A stretch of DNA of 50,222 nt from Verrucomicrobiota bacterium (GTDB lineage Bacteria; Verrucomicrobiota; Verrucomicrobiia; Limisphaerales; SIBE01), in the NCBI GenBank assembly GCA_016209525.1, contig JACQWK010000631.1:1-50222 (forward strand), given 5' to 3'. This document shows, in pieces, positions 9,563 through 18,097 of this stretch; position 1 is the stretch's first letter; every line of letters begins with the position of its first letter. A program made the translations under genes and the position numbers. The notes beneath the pieces were generated by a model. It did no database searches and was not told the origin of the DNA. It saw only the letters and a list, made by a program, of their open reading frames with translations.

Positions 9563-10867
9563 ATGAGCGCCCGAATTCAAATGGACTTCTTTCCTTGCTT
9601 CCTTCGTTCATGCGTCACGGCTGCGTTGACTGCCAGTGTGATTAGCCTGCGAGCCGATAACTGGCCGGCCTGGCGTGGCCCGTTGGGCACCGGGATCAGC
9701 GAAGAGAAGAACCTGGCTCTGAAATGGAGCCCGACCGAGAATGTAAAGTGGCGCGTCGCGCTGCCCGAGCCCGGCAATTCCACGCCGATCGTTTGGGATG
9801 ACCGCGTTTTCGTCACGCAAGCGGTTGGAGAGCGCCGCACGCTCATGTGCTTCCATCGCGCCGAAGGCAAACTTCTCTGGCAGGAGGGCATCACCACGCG
9901 CCGGAAAGAACCCACGCACGGCACAAATCCCTATTGCTCGCCTTCCCCTGTGACGGACGGCGAGCGCGTCATCGTTTCTTTCGCCTCCGACGGTCTGTAT
10001 TGCTACGACTTCAGCGGCAAGGAACTTTGGCGCCGAGACGATTTGGGCGAACAGATTCACATCTGGGGCGGCGGCGTCTCGCCGGTGATCGACGGCAATC
10101 TTTGCTTTCTGAATTTTGGCCCAGGCGAGCGCACGATCCTCATCGCCGTGAACAAACATACCGGCCGGACCGTTTGGCAGAACCCTGAGCCAACCGGTTA
10201 TCGGCATCCCAAGGAAGGCGAGAAACCGGAACAGAGCAACACTTACATCGGCTCCTGGACCACGCCTGTCCTGATGAAGGTCGAAGGCAGGGATCAGTTG
10301 CTGATGAGCTGGCCGCGGCGCCTGGCTGCTTACGATCCGCAGTCGGGCCGCGAACTCTGGACTTGTTCCGGGCTCAACCCGTTGGTCTATACCTCGCCGA
10401 TCTATGCGGAGGGCATCGTGGTGTCCATGGGTGGATTCAATGGCATGACTATCGCCGTGCGCCCCGGCGGCAGCGGCGACATCACCGAATCGCGCCGGCT
10501 CTGGCATCTTCCGCGCACCAAACAGCGCATCGGATCGGGCGTCATTCACGACGGCCACATTTTCATTCATAACGACCCCGGCGTCGCCGAATGCTTTGAG
10601 TTGAAAACAGGCAAACTCGTTTGGGAAGAACGCTTGACTGGCCAAGGCAAATCCGGCGTGAACTGGTCTTCCGTCCTCCTGGCGGAGGGCCGGTGCTACA
10701 CGATCACGCAAGGCGGCGATTGCTTCGTGTTCAAAGCCAGTCCCCAATTCGAACGGCTCACCGTGAACTCGCTTGGCGAGCCGAGCAATTCATCGATCGC
10801 CCCTTCCAACGGCCAGCTCTTCATCCGCACGCATCGGGCGCTCTGGTGCATTGGAAAGACGCCGTAA
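9563..10867 (+). CDS. PQQ-binding-like beta-propeller repeat protein, exported
   Basis: NWPAWRGPLGTGISEEKNLALKWSPTENVKWRV N-terminus; repeated GKLLWQ / GRELWTC / GKLVWEE blades; leader peptide. Confidence 0.9.
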   Translation: MSARIQMDFFPCFLRSCVTAALTASVISLRADNWPAWRGPLGTGISEEKNLALKWSPTENVKWRVALPEPGNSTPIVWDDRVFVTQAVGERRTLMCFHRAEGKLLWQEGITTRRKEPTHGTNPYCSPSPVTDGERVIVSFASDGLYCYDFSGKELWRRDDLGEQIHIWGGGVSPVIDGNLCFLNFGPGERTILIAVNKHTGRTVWQNPEPTGYRHPKEGEKPEQSNTYIGSWTTPVLMKVEGRDQLLMSWPRRLAAYDPQSGRELWTCSGLNPLVYTSPIYAEGIVVSMGGFNGMTIAVRPGGSGDITESRRLWHLPRTKQRIGSGVIHDGHIFIHNDPGVAECFELKTGKLVWEERLTGQGKSGVNWSSVLLAEGRCYTITQGGDCFVFKASPQFERLTVNSLGEPSNSSIAPSNGQLFIRTHRALWCIGKTP

Positions 10868-11127
10868 GCCGTCAGGCGCAATCAATCAGCAGTCAGCCGC
10901 TCTCTCCATGAACCAACCCACCCCTGCGCCGCTCCCAGGAGGGGAAGTTGCTTCGGCTGCACGGTGCGTAGCTCCCCTCCTTCGGAGGGGTACGGGGGTG
11001 GGTTCACGGTTCCAAGGCACGCCCTTTGAGCTTGGAGGCTCTCCATGAACCTCAAGGCGGGGCGAGACTCCTGAGCTGAGGATTGCAGGCAACTAACCGG
11101 CTTCGCGCGAAATTGTCCGGACCGCCC

Positions 11128-11658
11128 TCAAGAGGCCCCCTCTTTGAGTTTCTTCAGATCTTCGGCCAGGAACTGCGCGACGTCCTTGAATTTGGGAATA
11201 TTCTCAGGATTGACCGCCATCAAGAGCTGATGAGCTTCCAGGCATGTTTTCGAAATCTCCTCCCGGCTCGCCGCGACTTCCGAGGCTGGGGAAGGTTCGA
11301 GCGTCGCTTCGGCGGGATTGCCGCCGCTGGTGATGGTGAAGAGATGCACGACTCCGAGGTTGTCCAATAAATCGGCCACGCGCTGGTTCGGATTGAGGAG
11401 TTGCAGGCAGAACGCGCCGGTGGCTGCCGGAGGCTCCACCGAATTCAGCACGACACCCACCAGCACGCCGAGGAACGTGCTGTCCATCGTGCTGCAGGCG
11501 CCTAGATCGACGACGAAGTTGTGGAAACCGCTGCTGCGCAAGTCGGCCGCCAGGGTTTTGAAGGGGACACTCGACGCGACGTTGGCTCGTCCGACGATCT
11601 TCAAGAACGCGACACGATCCGTGACGGCGACCAGCAGATTGGAAGGAGGTTGATTCAT
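11128..11658 (-). CDS. STAS-domain protein (anti-sigma factor antagonist-like)
   Basis: FHNFVVDLGACSTMDSTFLGVLVGVVLN matches the conserved STAS D-S-x-x-L-G region. Confidence 0.82.
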   Translation of the reverse strand: MNQPPSNLLVAVTDRVAFLKIVGRANVASSVPFKTLAADLRSSGFHNFVVDLGACSTMDSTFLGVLVGVVLNSVEPPAATGAFCLQLLNPNQRVADLLDNLGVVHLFTITSGGNPAEATLEPSPASEVAASREEISKTCLEAHQLLMAVNPENIPKFKDVAQFLAEDLKKLKEGAS

Positions 11659-11720
11659 CGTTCCATGGAACTTCGCGGCGTTCGCGTGGGGCGGCCGGGC
11701 GCCTTACGCGACAGTCCATC

Positions 11721-12878
11721 TCATCGGGGCTGCGGGTGGGGGGGCGATTCGGCCGAGCGGCTCACAATTTGGACAACGGACTGCTGCAATACCATCGCTT
11801 CATCGAGGCCGCTGAAGACCAGGCGCTGATTGCACTGGAGCAGGATTTCCATGGCGCGAATCAGTTCCTGTTGGGTGTAATTTCGGGCGTGTTCCTGCGC
11901 CTTGAAAAGCACGTAGGGATTCATGGCCAGCGGATTGAATCGTTTGTCTTCGGGAAACGCATCGGCCGGGACGCGCTCCAACTGCACCTTGAACCGCGGG
12001 TAATCGGATTCCGCTTTGATCCAGCCTTCGTCGAGCATTTCCCTCAGAAAGATCATCCCGCGGACCTTGCTGATCAATCCGTAGAGCAAACCGATCTCCG
12101 ATTGCTGCCGGTCTGTTTGCATCTCCCAAAGCTCGTCGTCCAAGGCCCGCAGCAGCCGGGGTAAATCGCGGGCGCCCAGCGCGTCTCCCAGCGCAAAGGC
12201 CCGGCTGTGCTTGTTGCGCGAAACGACAGCCTCCACATCCTCCACCTGGATGACCGGGCGGTCTCCGGCGTAGAGGGCGAGCTTTTCGACTTCGCTGTGG
12301 AGTTGGCGCGCATTGGGTCCGACCAATGCCAGCAAACGGCCGACCGCTTCGTGAGTGACCTGTTTTTTCAGGGCTCTCATCCGGAGCCGGACCATGTTCT
12401 CCGCCTCGGAGGACCAGTTGCGATCTTCCATCGTCCAAGCGGCGAAGTTTTCGACGGGCCCGAGTTTTTCCAGAGTTTTGTAGAAGGTTTTTCGCTTGTC
12501 CACCTTGCCGGCGGAAATCAGAAGACGGACGCCATTCCAAGAGAAGTTTTTCAATTCCCGAGCCAGCGCGCCGAGCGCTTCGGTCACGGCCTGGGAGTTG
12601 GCCGTCCTTTCGTCGCCGAGGAAGCTGCAATTTTGTAGCCAGACCACTTTACCGCTGCCGAAGAACGGGAGGGTTTGCAGAGCTTCCCGAAGTTTTCGGA
12701 GCGCCGCCAACGCTTCGCCCCCCTGCGTGACACTCGCGTCGATGATCTCATGATCCAGCCCGGGCCACTCTGCGCACCATTGCTGGAAAATCTGACGGGC
12801 TCGTTGTTTGACTGAGAAATCGTCGTCGCCGCAAACCAGGGCGACGGGCGATTTGAGGGTAGCGTCGTCCGAGGCCAT
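11721..12878 (-). CDS. holA: DNA polymerase III subunit delta
   Basis: ALVCGDDDFSVKQRARQIF N-terminus; VGPNARQLHSEVEKLALYAG; C-terminal LLQCNQRLVFSGLDEAMVLQQSVVQI. Confidence 0.88.
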   Translation of the reverse strand: MASDDATLKSPVALVCGDDDFSVKQRARQIFQQWCAEWPGLDHEIIDASVTQGGEALAALRKLREALQTLPFFGSGKVVWLQNCSFLGDERTANSQAVTEALGALARELKNFSWNGVRLLISAGKVDKRKTFYKTLEKLGPVENFAAWTMEDRNWSSEAENMVRLRMRALKKQVTHEAVGRLLALVGPNARQLHSEVEKLALYAGDRPVIQVEDVEAVVSRNKHSRAFALGDALGARDLPRLLRALDDELWEMQTDRQQSEIGLLYGLISKVRGMIFLREMLDEGWIKAESDYPRFKVQLERVPADAFPEDKRFNPLAMNPYVLFKAQEHARNYTQQELIRAMEILLQCNQRLVFSGLDEAMVLQQSVVQIVSRSAESPPHPQPR

Positions 12879-12882
12879 TTAC

Positions 12883-13335
12883 TTAGGCCATTTCGCCTCC
12901 ATTCTCGTTGATCCGCTCGAGGATCTCGGACATGTCTTCGACTTGTTCGAACAATGAGGCGGAGACGTAAATGGGTCTTTTCTGGGCCGAAGCGATGGCG
13001 AGGCAATCGCTCGGACGGGCGTCGATCTCAACGATCTTGCGGCCCAGTTCGTTTTGTTGCTGCAGGATCAGGCGGGCGTAATAAGTGGAGTTTCTCAACT
13101 CGGTAATGACCACTCGCTCGACCGAGATGTTAAACCCTTTGAGAACATTCGTGATGAGATCGTGCGTCAGCGGCCGCTCCTTGGGTGTGTCGCGCAGAAA
13201 CATGCCGATGATGGCGCCCATGTTGTGTTCGACTTGGATGACAAACACCTTTTGCTCGTTGCCAACAAAAATGGCGCAGCCGCTGTTCGCCGGCAGGATT
13301 CCACGGATGGCAATAGGCACTACATCTCGGTTCAT
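12883..13335 (-). CDS. Bifunctional nuclease family (DUF151) protein
   Basis: IEVEHNMGA-like segment, RPSDCLAIASAQKRPIYVS hallmark. The longer 477-aa ORF extension runs antisense to the heptose adenylyltransferase-like gene and is rejected. Confidence 0.87.
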   Translation of the reverse strand: MNRDVVPIAIRGILPANSGCAIFVGNEQKVFVIQVEHNMGAIIGMFLRDTPKERPLTHDLITNVLKGFNISVERVVITELRNSTYYARLILQQQNELGRKIVEIDARPSDCLAIASAQKRPIYVSASLFEQVEDMSEILERINENGGEMA

Positions 13336-13424
13336 GCTGGAAGTGTAGGTCGAGAGCGTGAAAAAACAAGTCTTGGTTGGTTCGCCTTCCAGTTCATCCT
13401 GAAGTTGTCGGTGCGATTCGTAGC

Positions 13425-13443
13425 GGCGGGCGTCCTGCCTGCC
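13425..13443. repeat. Variable-stem hairpin (GTCCT loop)
   Basis: GGCGGGC-GTCCT-GCCTGCC (one G-T wobble). Confidence 0.7.
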
Positions 13444-13587
13444 GTGGAGTCCGGCATCCTGCCCGGCGGAGCTTGGCCATAAACCCGAGGCGGCTTTGGT
13501 CTTTCGCGCTGCGGTCCAGGCGGCAAGATGCGCGCCCTTTACGGCTGCCAGGATAGCTGCCGCTACGAGGCCGCCGACCATTCGGAG

Positions 13588-14142
13588 ATGCGCGGAACTC
13601 TGGCAACCTGCCCAGATTGCGGTTGCCAGGGCCGGTTCTCCAGGCCCAAGATTCTGCCTGTGGACTTCCACAAAAAGATTCTTCGCCTTGAGGAGCTGGC
13701 GGCCTGGCGCGCCGGCTTGCGTGACTCCGTCAAGAAACTGGTCGTGACGAACGGTTGCTTTGACCTGATCCACATCGGCCACGTCACATACCTCCAAGCC
13801 GCCCGGGGCCAGGGCGATGCGCTCTTGGTCGGGCTCAACGGCGACGCCTCGGTTCGCGCGTTGAAAGGTCCGGGACGCCCCATCAATTCCGAAGGGGACC
13901 GCGCGGGCGTCCTGGCCGCCTTGGAGTCGGTGGACGCGGTTTGCATATTTCCGGAGGATCGAGCCACAGCCTTCCTCCGGCTGGCCAAGCCCGATATCTA
14001 CGTCAAAGGCGGCGATTATACCCCTGAAACGCTGAACGCGGAGGAACGCTCCGCGGTCGAAAGCGGCGGCGGGAGGATTGTCATCGTGCCTGTTGTTCCG
14101 GGGAAATCCACCACGAGGCTGTTGCAGAGACTCGCTCAGTGA
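13588..14142 (+). CDS. Nucleotidyltransferase of the RfaE2/HldE C-terminal type (D-glycero-beta-D-manno-heptose 1-phosphate adenylyltransferase-like)
   Basis: VVTNGCFDLIHIGHVTYLQAARGQGDALLVGLNGDASVRALKGPGRPIN; DIYVKGGDYTPETL. Start uncertain (13528, 13588 or a downstream GTG). Confidence 0.9.
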   Translation: MRGTLATCPDCGCQGRFSRPKILPVDFHKKILRLEELAAWRAGLRDSVKKLVVTNGCFDLIHIGHVTYLQAARGQGDALLVGLNGDASVRALKGPGRPINSEGDRAGVLAALESVDAVCIFPEDRATAFLRLAKPDIYVKGGDYTPETLNAEERSAVESGGGRIVIVPVVPGKSTTRLLQRLAQ

Positions 14143-16487
14143 TTGAACGCGAACTCGCGGGAATTGAGCAGCGCCCAGTGCAAGTCCTCGAGTGCTGTCT
14201 GCTTGTTCGCCGCGCCGGCCAGCACCTCTTCGCCGTAGCGCAGCTCCTGTTCGTTCGGGAACCGGCTCAAGACCGCGAGGTAAAGCTCCTCGACTATCTT
14301 TTTTGCATTTTCGCATTGAATGAGCAATCGATTCGCTATCCCTCGACGGAGTTTGTCGTCAAGGCTCGAGCTATTGATGAGATGGAGCGCTTGGGACAGC
14401 CCGCCGCCAAAACGCGACGAGTTTTCGCAGCTCACTTCCCGAGGACAGCGCCCGAAAACGTCCAGCGAGTAAGACGAGATCTGCGCATCGACGAGCTCCA
14501 CCGCGCGGGTCCCCGCGGGATAGCCGGAATATTGATCGGCAACTTCGGACGCTTGGGCGATCGCGTCGGCCAACACAGGGCCGCTGAGAGGCTTGAGCAG
14601 AGCATGGGAGAAGAACCGATCGTCCCGGCGGTTGGCCCCGTTCGACCGGGCGGAAAGCTGGTAAGTCCGCGAGGACACGATGACCCGGATCAAGCCCCTC
14701 AAATCGCACCCCTCGGCGATGAAATACTCAGCCAGAGCGTCGAGCAAACGCGGATTCGAAGGGGGATTCGTGACTCTCATGTCGTCCGGCGGCTCGACCA
14801 GGCCGCGGCCCATCAACTGCTTCCACACCCGATTGACGAAGGACCGCGCGAACTGACGGTTCTCCGGCGAGGTGATCCATTGGGCGAGCGCGAATCGTCG
14901 GTCGCTTGCGGACGCCTGGGCCATCGCGAAATCACCCAGCGGTTTCGGCGTGAGATTCTGGCCGGTCTTTGGATGCGGCACTTCACCGTGATCCTTGACC
15001 AACACTCTCTTGCCATCGTCATCGGTTCGGGCGAAGTAGGCGGCAAAGCGGTGATAATCCTCTTGGGTCCAGCCCGCAAACGGATGCGTGTGGCACCGCG
15101 CACAAGCGATCTGAATGCCCAGAAACGTGCGGCTGGCGAACTCACCCATGTCCCGAGCATCCCGCGTGAGCCGGTGGAAATTGGCGGGACCGTTGGTCGT
15201 GTAATCGCCCTGCGCGGTGAGGAGCGCAAACGCCAGACGATCCACCGGCGTGTTCCGCGAAATCTGCTCGCGCAACCATGAATAATAGGCTCGGGCCGGG
15301 ATGTCGCCCAAGCGCTTGGAGTTCACCAGCAGCAAATCCGCCAGTTTCAGCGTCCAAAAGTCGATGAACTCCGTGCTGGCCAGAAGGCGTTCAAGCACTC
15401 TCTGGCGCCGGTCCTGGAGAGCCTTCAATTCAAAATCGACGCGCCGCGCGACTTGTAAGCCGGCAGGAACGCGTTCCACCGCGTCCCTGACTTCTCTCTG
15501 CGAGCGGCCGACGAAGTCAGGGACGGGGTGGAATCCGTCCCTACCAAGTTTGTGGAACGTCTCGCTTGACGCACCGACGGGCGGGCTTGGAGGGCGCGTG
15601 AGGAACGCTCGAGCCTCCGCGGCGTGAGGCAATCGGCCCGCGACATCAAGATACACTCTCCGGAGGAACTCGCTCTCCTCGCAAAGAGCGGAGGGCGGGA
15701 TTCGAATCCGCCGGAGTTCGGCGATGACGTGCTCGTCGATGAAGTTGAAAGGCTGGAATGCAGCCGCGGACAGCGTGTCCGGCCCGAACGGAGCGCCAAT
15801 GCGCACCGCCGTCACTTGGCCCGAGTAACGCACCATGATCGAGGTGAGGCCCGGCTGCTTGACAGTCGCGAGACCGGACTCATCAACGTCGGCGATCGCA
15901 TCGTCGTTGGAGCTGAAAAGCGTATGTGCGGTCACCTCCTCCAGGGTTCCGTCCGTAAGACTTGCCGTCACCCGAAGCCGCACCGATTGCCCCGGTTCTT
16001 CCACCAACAGGTCGCTGGGTTCGACTTGGATCGCGTGCACGCGAAGTTCTCTCGGACCATAGGGCGCGCCGGCCGCGAGCCAGCCGAGCAGAGTGTCGTA
16101 ATCCGCCGAATCTTTGAGAATCCTCCGCCCGCCTTTGTGCCGAAGCTCCCGCGTTGGCTTCCGCAGCAGCAGACTGGCCGGCGGCTGGTCGAGGTCGATC
16201 CGCCGGCCTTCAAGTTCCCGGGTAATCATTTCGTAATCCTGGTCCGGGTCGTAACCCAGCAGGCTGAGCCGGAATCCCCCTTGGCCAACGGCGGCTCCAT
16301 GACAGGCGCCCGCATTGCAGCCGGCTTTCGTGAGAATGGGCAAAATGCGGGTGGGAAAATCCAAACGAGCCCCTGGCCGGGCGATCTCTCTTGCGGCGCC
16401 GGCCGCAAACGCCGGTGGCTCGACGGCAGAAAGTGAAAGGACGATGAAAACGCCGCAGCACCGGCGAATTGGCCTCCAGCGCGTCAT
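14136..16487 (-). CDS. DUF1549/DUF1553 (PSD1-type) protein with Ig-like (BIG2) domain
   Basis: CNAGACHG motif; SEFLRRVYLDVAGRLP; CARCHTHPF; ENRQFARSFVNRVWKQLMGRGLVEPPDDMR; exported leader. Contains an in-frame palindromic insertion at 15462-15545. Confidence 0.92.
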   Translation of the reverse strand: MTRWRPIRRCCGVFIVLSLSAVEPPAFAAGAAREIARPGARLDFPTRILPILTKAGCNAGACHGAAVGQGGFRLSLLGYDPDQDYEMITRELEGRRIDLDQPPASLLLRKPTRELRHKGGRRILKDSADYDTLLGWLAAGAPYGPRELRVHAIQVEPSDLLVEEPGQSVRLRVTASLTDGTLEEVTAHTLFSSNDDAIADVDESGLATVKQPGLTSIMVRYSGQVTAVRIGAPFGPDTLSAAAFQPFNFIDEHVIAELRRIRIPPSALCEESEFLRRVYLDVAGRLPHAAEARAFLTRPPSPPVGASSETFHKLGRDGFHPVPDFVGRSQREVRDAVERVPAGLQVARRVDFELKALQDRRQRVLERLLASTEFIDFWTLKLADLLLVNSKRLGDIPARAYYSWLREQISRNTPVDRLAFALLTAQGDYTTNGPANFHRLTRDARDMGEFASRTFLGIQIACARCHTHPFAGWTQEDYHRFAAYFARTDDDGKRVLVKDHGEVPHPKTGQNLTPKPLGDFAMAQASASDRRFALAQWITSPENRQFARSFVNRVWKQLMGRGLVEPPDDMRVTNPPSNPRLLDALAEYFIAEGCDLRGLIRVIVSSRTYQLSARSNGANRRDDRFFSHALLKPLSGPVLADAIAQASEVADQYSGYPAGTRAVELVDAQISSYSLDVFGRCPREVSCENSSRFGGGLSQALHLINSSSLDDKLRRGIANRLLIQCENAKKIVEELYLAVLSRFPNEQELRYGEEVLAGAANKQTALEDLHWALLNSREFAFNH
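15462..15545. repeat. 84-bp palindromic element inside the DUF1549 CDS
   Basis: 33-nt arms 15462-15494 and 15513-15545 (28/33 matching as inverted repeat), 18-nt loop; exactly 28 codons. Confidence 0.88.
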
Positions 16488-17551
16488 TTTTCCAATCGCT
16501 CGACCATCTCTTGTCCCGCCTTCAAGGCGTAATCGGTGCCGTACTTCAGATAGATGACCCGCTTCCAGCCATCGATCGCTTGTTTCCTCAGTTCGGGATT
16601 CTCTTTGACATAGTATTCCACCCTCCGCAGCACTGCATCCACCGTCGCGTCATCGTTCGTCTTTTGGATGAACGACCGAAGCATGCTCAAGAGTTTTTCG
16701 TCGGTCGGCGCGGCGCCTGGAATCTCCCGCTTTTCCGGTGTGGGTTCGCGTGGGTTCGCGCGGAGAGCGTTCAGCTCTTGACGCAGGGCTCGCACCTCGG
16801 CGATGAGTGCTTTGACCGCTTCGCGCAGCCCCTTTTCCGATTCGAGATCAAGACTTGTCAGATCGGAGGCGCCGCCGCCCGGCCGCATCATGGTTGGTTC
16901 TTCGCGAGCGGCCATCCGCGCGGGAGCGGTTCCAGCGAGCGCTTGCTGGCGTGCGCGAAGTTCTTCGACCGTGGGCGGATGGCTGTCTCCGCAGGCGTCG
17001 GCGAGCGCCCCGATGACCTGGGGGGCGTCTGCAATTCCCGGCTGAACCAATGCGAAGTTCGCAACCACCTTGTTGTCCTTGGCCACGACGATGGTCATCA
17101 AACAATTCTTGTTCAGTCCGTAGTTGCCAGGGCCCTCCAGCCCGTCCGGAGACAGCGCCATGAGTGATTGCAGACGGAGCGACTGGCCCACGGCGGGCAG
17201 GCGCTTTTCGCTCGCGACCCGGTCCGCGGTCAGAAAAATGAACGCGGTCCTGAGCAAATCCTTGCGTGCGGCGCCGTACTGATCAATCACGGTCATGAGG
17301 GGCGCCATCGACCGCTCAATGCCGTGAACGAAAACCAGCGCCGTCGGAGCGCCGTTGTTCTCCGCGACCAAGTCCCTTTCCTTGCCGGCGGTTGGACCTC
17401 GCACCTCGACCACCTTGAACGGAGTGATCTTCTCGCCCGGTTGAGGGCCTGAAAAAACGCGGTCCTGCGCCAGCGAGGTTGAGGCCAACGATCCCAGCAA
17501 CATCACGGGCCAGACGTGCCGGCGACAGTGATTTATCATGTGAGCGAGCAT
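16484..17551 (-). CDS. Exported hypothetical protein, possibly thioredoxin-like fold
   Basis: Signal peptide; PQPGEKITPFKVVEVRGPTAGKERDLV...ALVFVHG resembles thioredoxin/redoxin-like N-termini; 4-bp overlap with the downstream gene. Confidence 0.65.
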   Translation of the reverse strand: MLAHMINHCRRHVWPVMLLGSLASTSLAQDRVFSGPQPGEKITPFKVVEVRGPTAGKERDLVAENNGAPTALVFVHGIERSMAPLMTVIDQYGAARKDLLRTAFIFLTADRVASEKRLPAVGQSLRLQSLMALSPDGLEGPGNYGLNKNCLMTIVVAKDNKVVANFALVQPGIADAPQVIGALADACGDSHPPTVEELRARQQALAGTAPARMAAREEPTMMRPGGGASDLTSLDLESEKGLREAVKALIAEVRALRQELNALRANPREPTPEKREIPGAAPTDEKLLSMLRSFIQKTNDDATVDAVLRRVEYYVKENPELRKQAIDGWKRVIYLKYGTDYALKAGQEMVERLEK

Positions 17552-18097
17552 AAGGCGCCAAATGAATTCTTTGACCGAAAAGTTATCAGCCAGGCGCGCG
17601 AGAGCAACTGAAGAGTTTTCAACCGACCCGCTTCGGGCGCATCTTCACACTGCCACCGTTGTTTTCTCCCTCTCCCACGACGCAGGAGTGGGAGAGGGTC
17701 GGGGAGAGGGTAACCTCGTGTGGTGACCGTGACCAGACATGCTTGGATGAAATGCTCCTCCTCTCCCCGGCCCTCTCCTCCACTTCGTGAAGGCGAGGGA
17801 GTTACGCCGTTGGAGATTCGGTGGCAGTGTCAAGCAACTCAAGCGCGTCCCGCACGTGGAAGGGGGCAATGACTTTTGGTAAGCTCCTTGTTTCGTCGAG
17901 ATGAAAACCACTTTTCGGAGATTGTTGATAATCAGATACACGCAAAAGTGTCACTTGGAAGATGCGCCTCCGCGTTTCCTGGAGAATCCAAACGGAACCG
18001 GTTGAGAGCGCGGATGCTCACCCGGTCTGAATATTCTCGGTTGCACGCCCGACCTCGGCGGCTTGCCTTGGAGGCAGATCTTCGGCACGCTGGGTTC

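Noticed and set aside
13336-14316. N-terminal two-thirds of the 477-aa ORF 12883..14316
   Set aside because: Antisense to the RfaE2-like gene and crosses a hairpin region; the DUF151 homology begins at the ATG at 13335.
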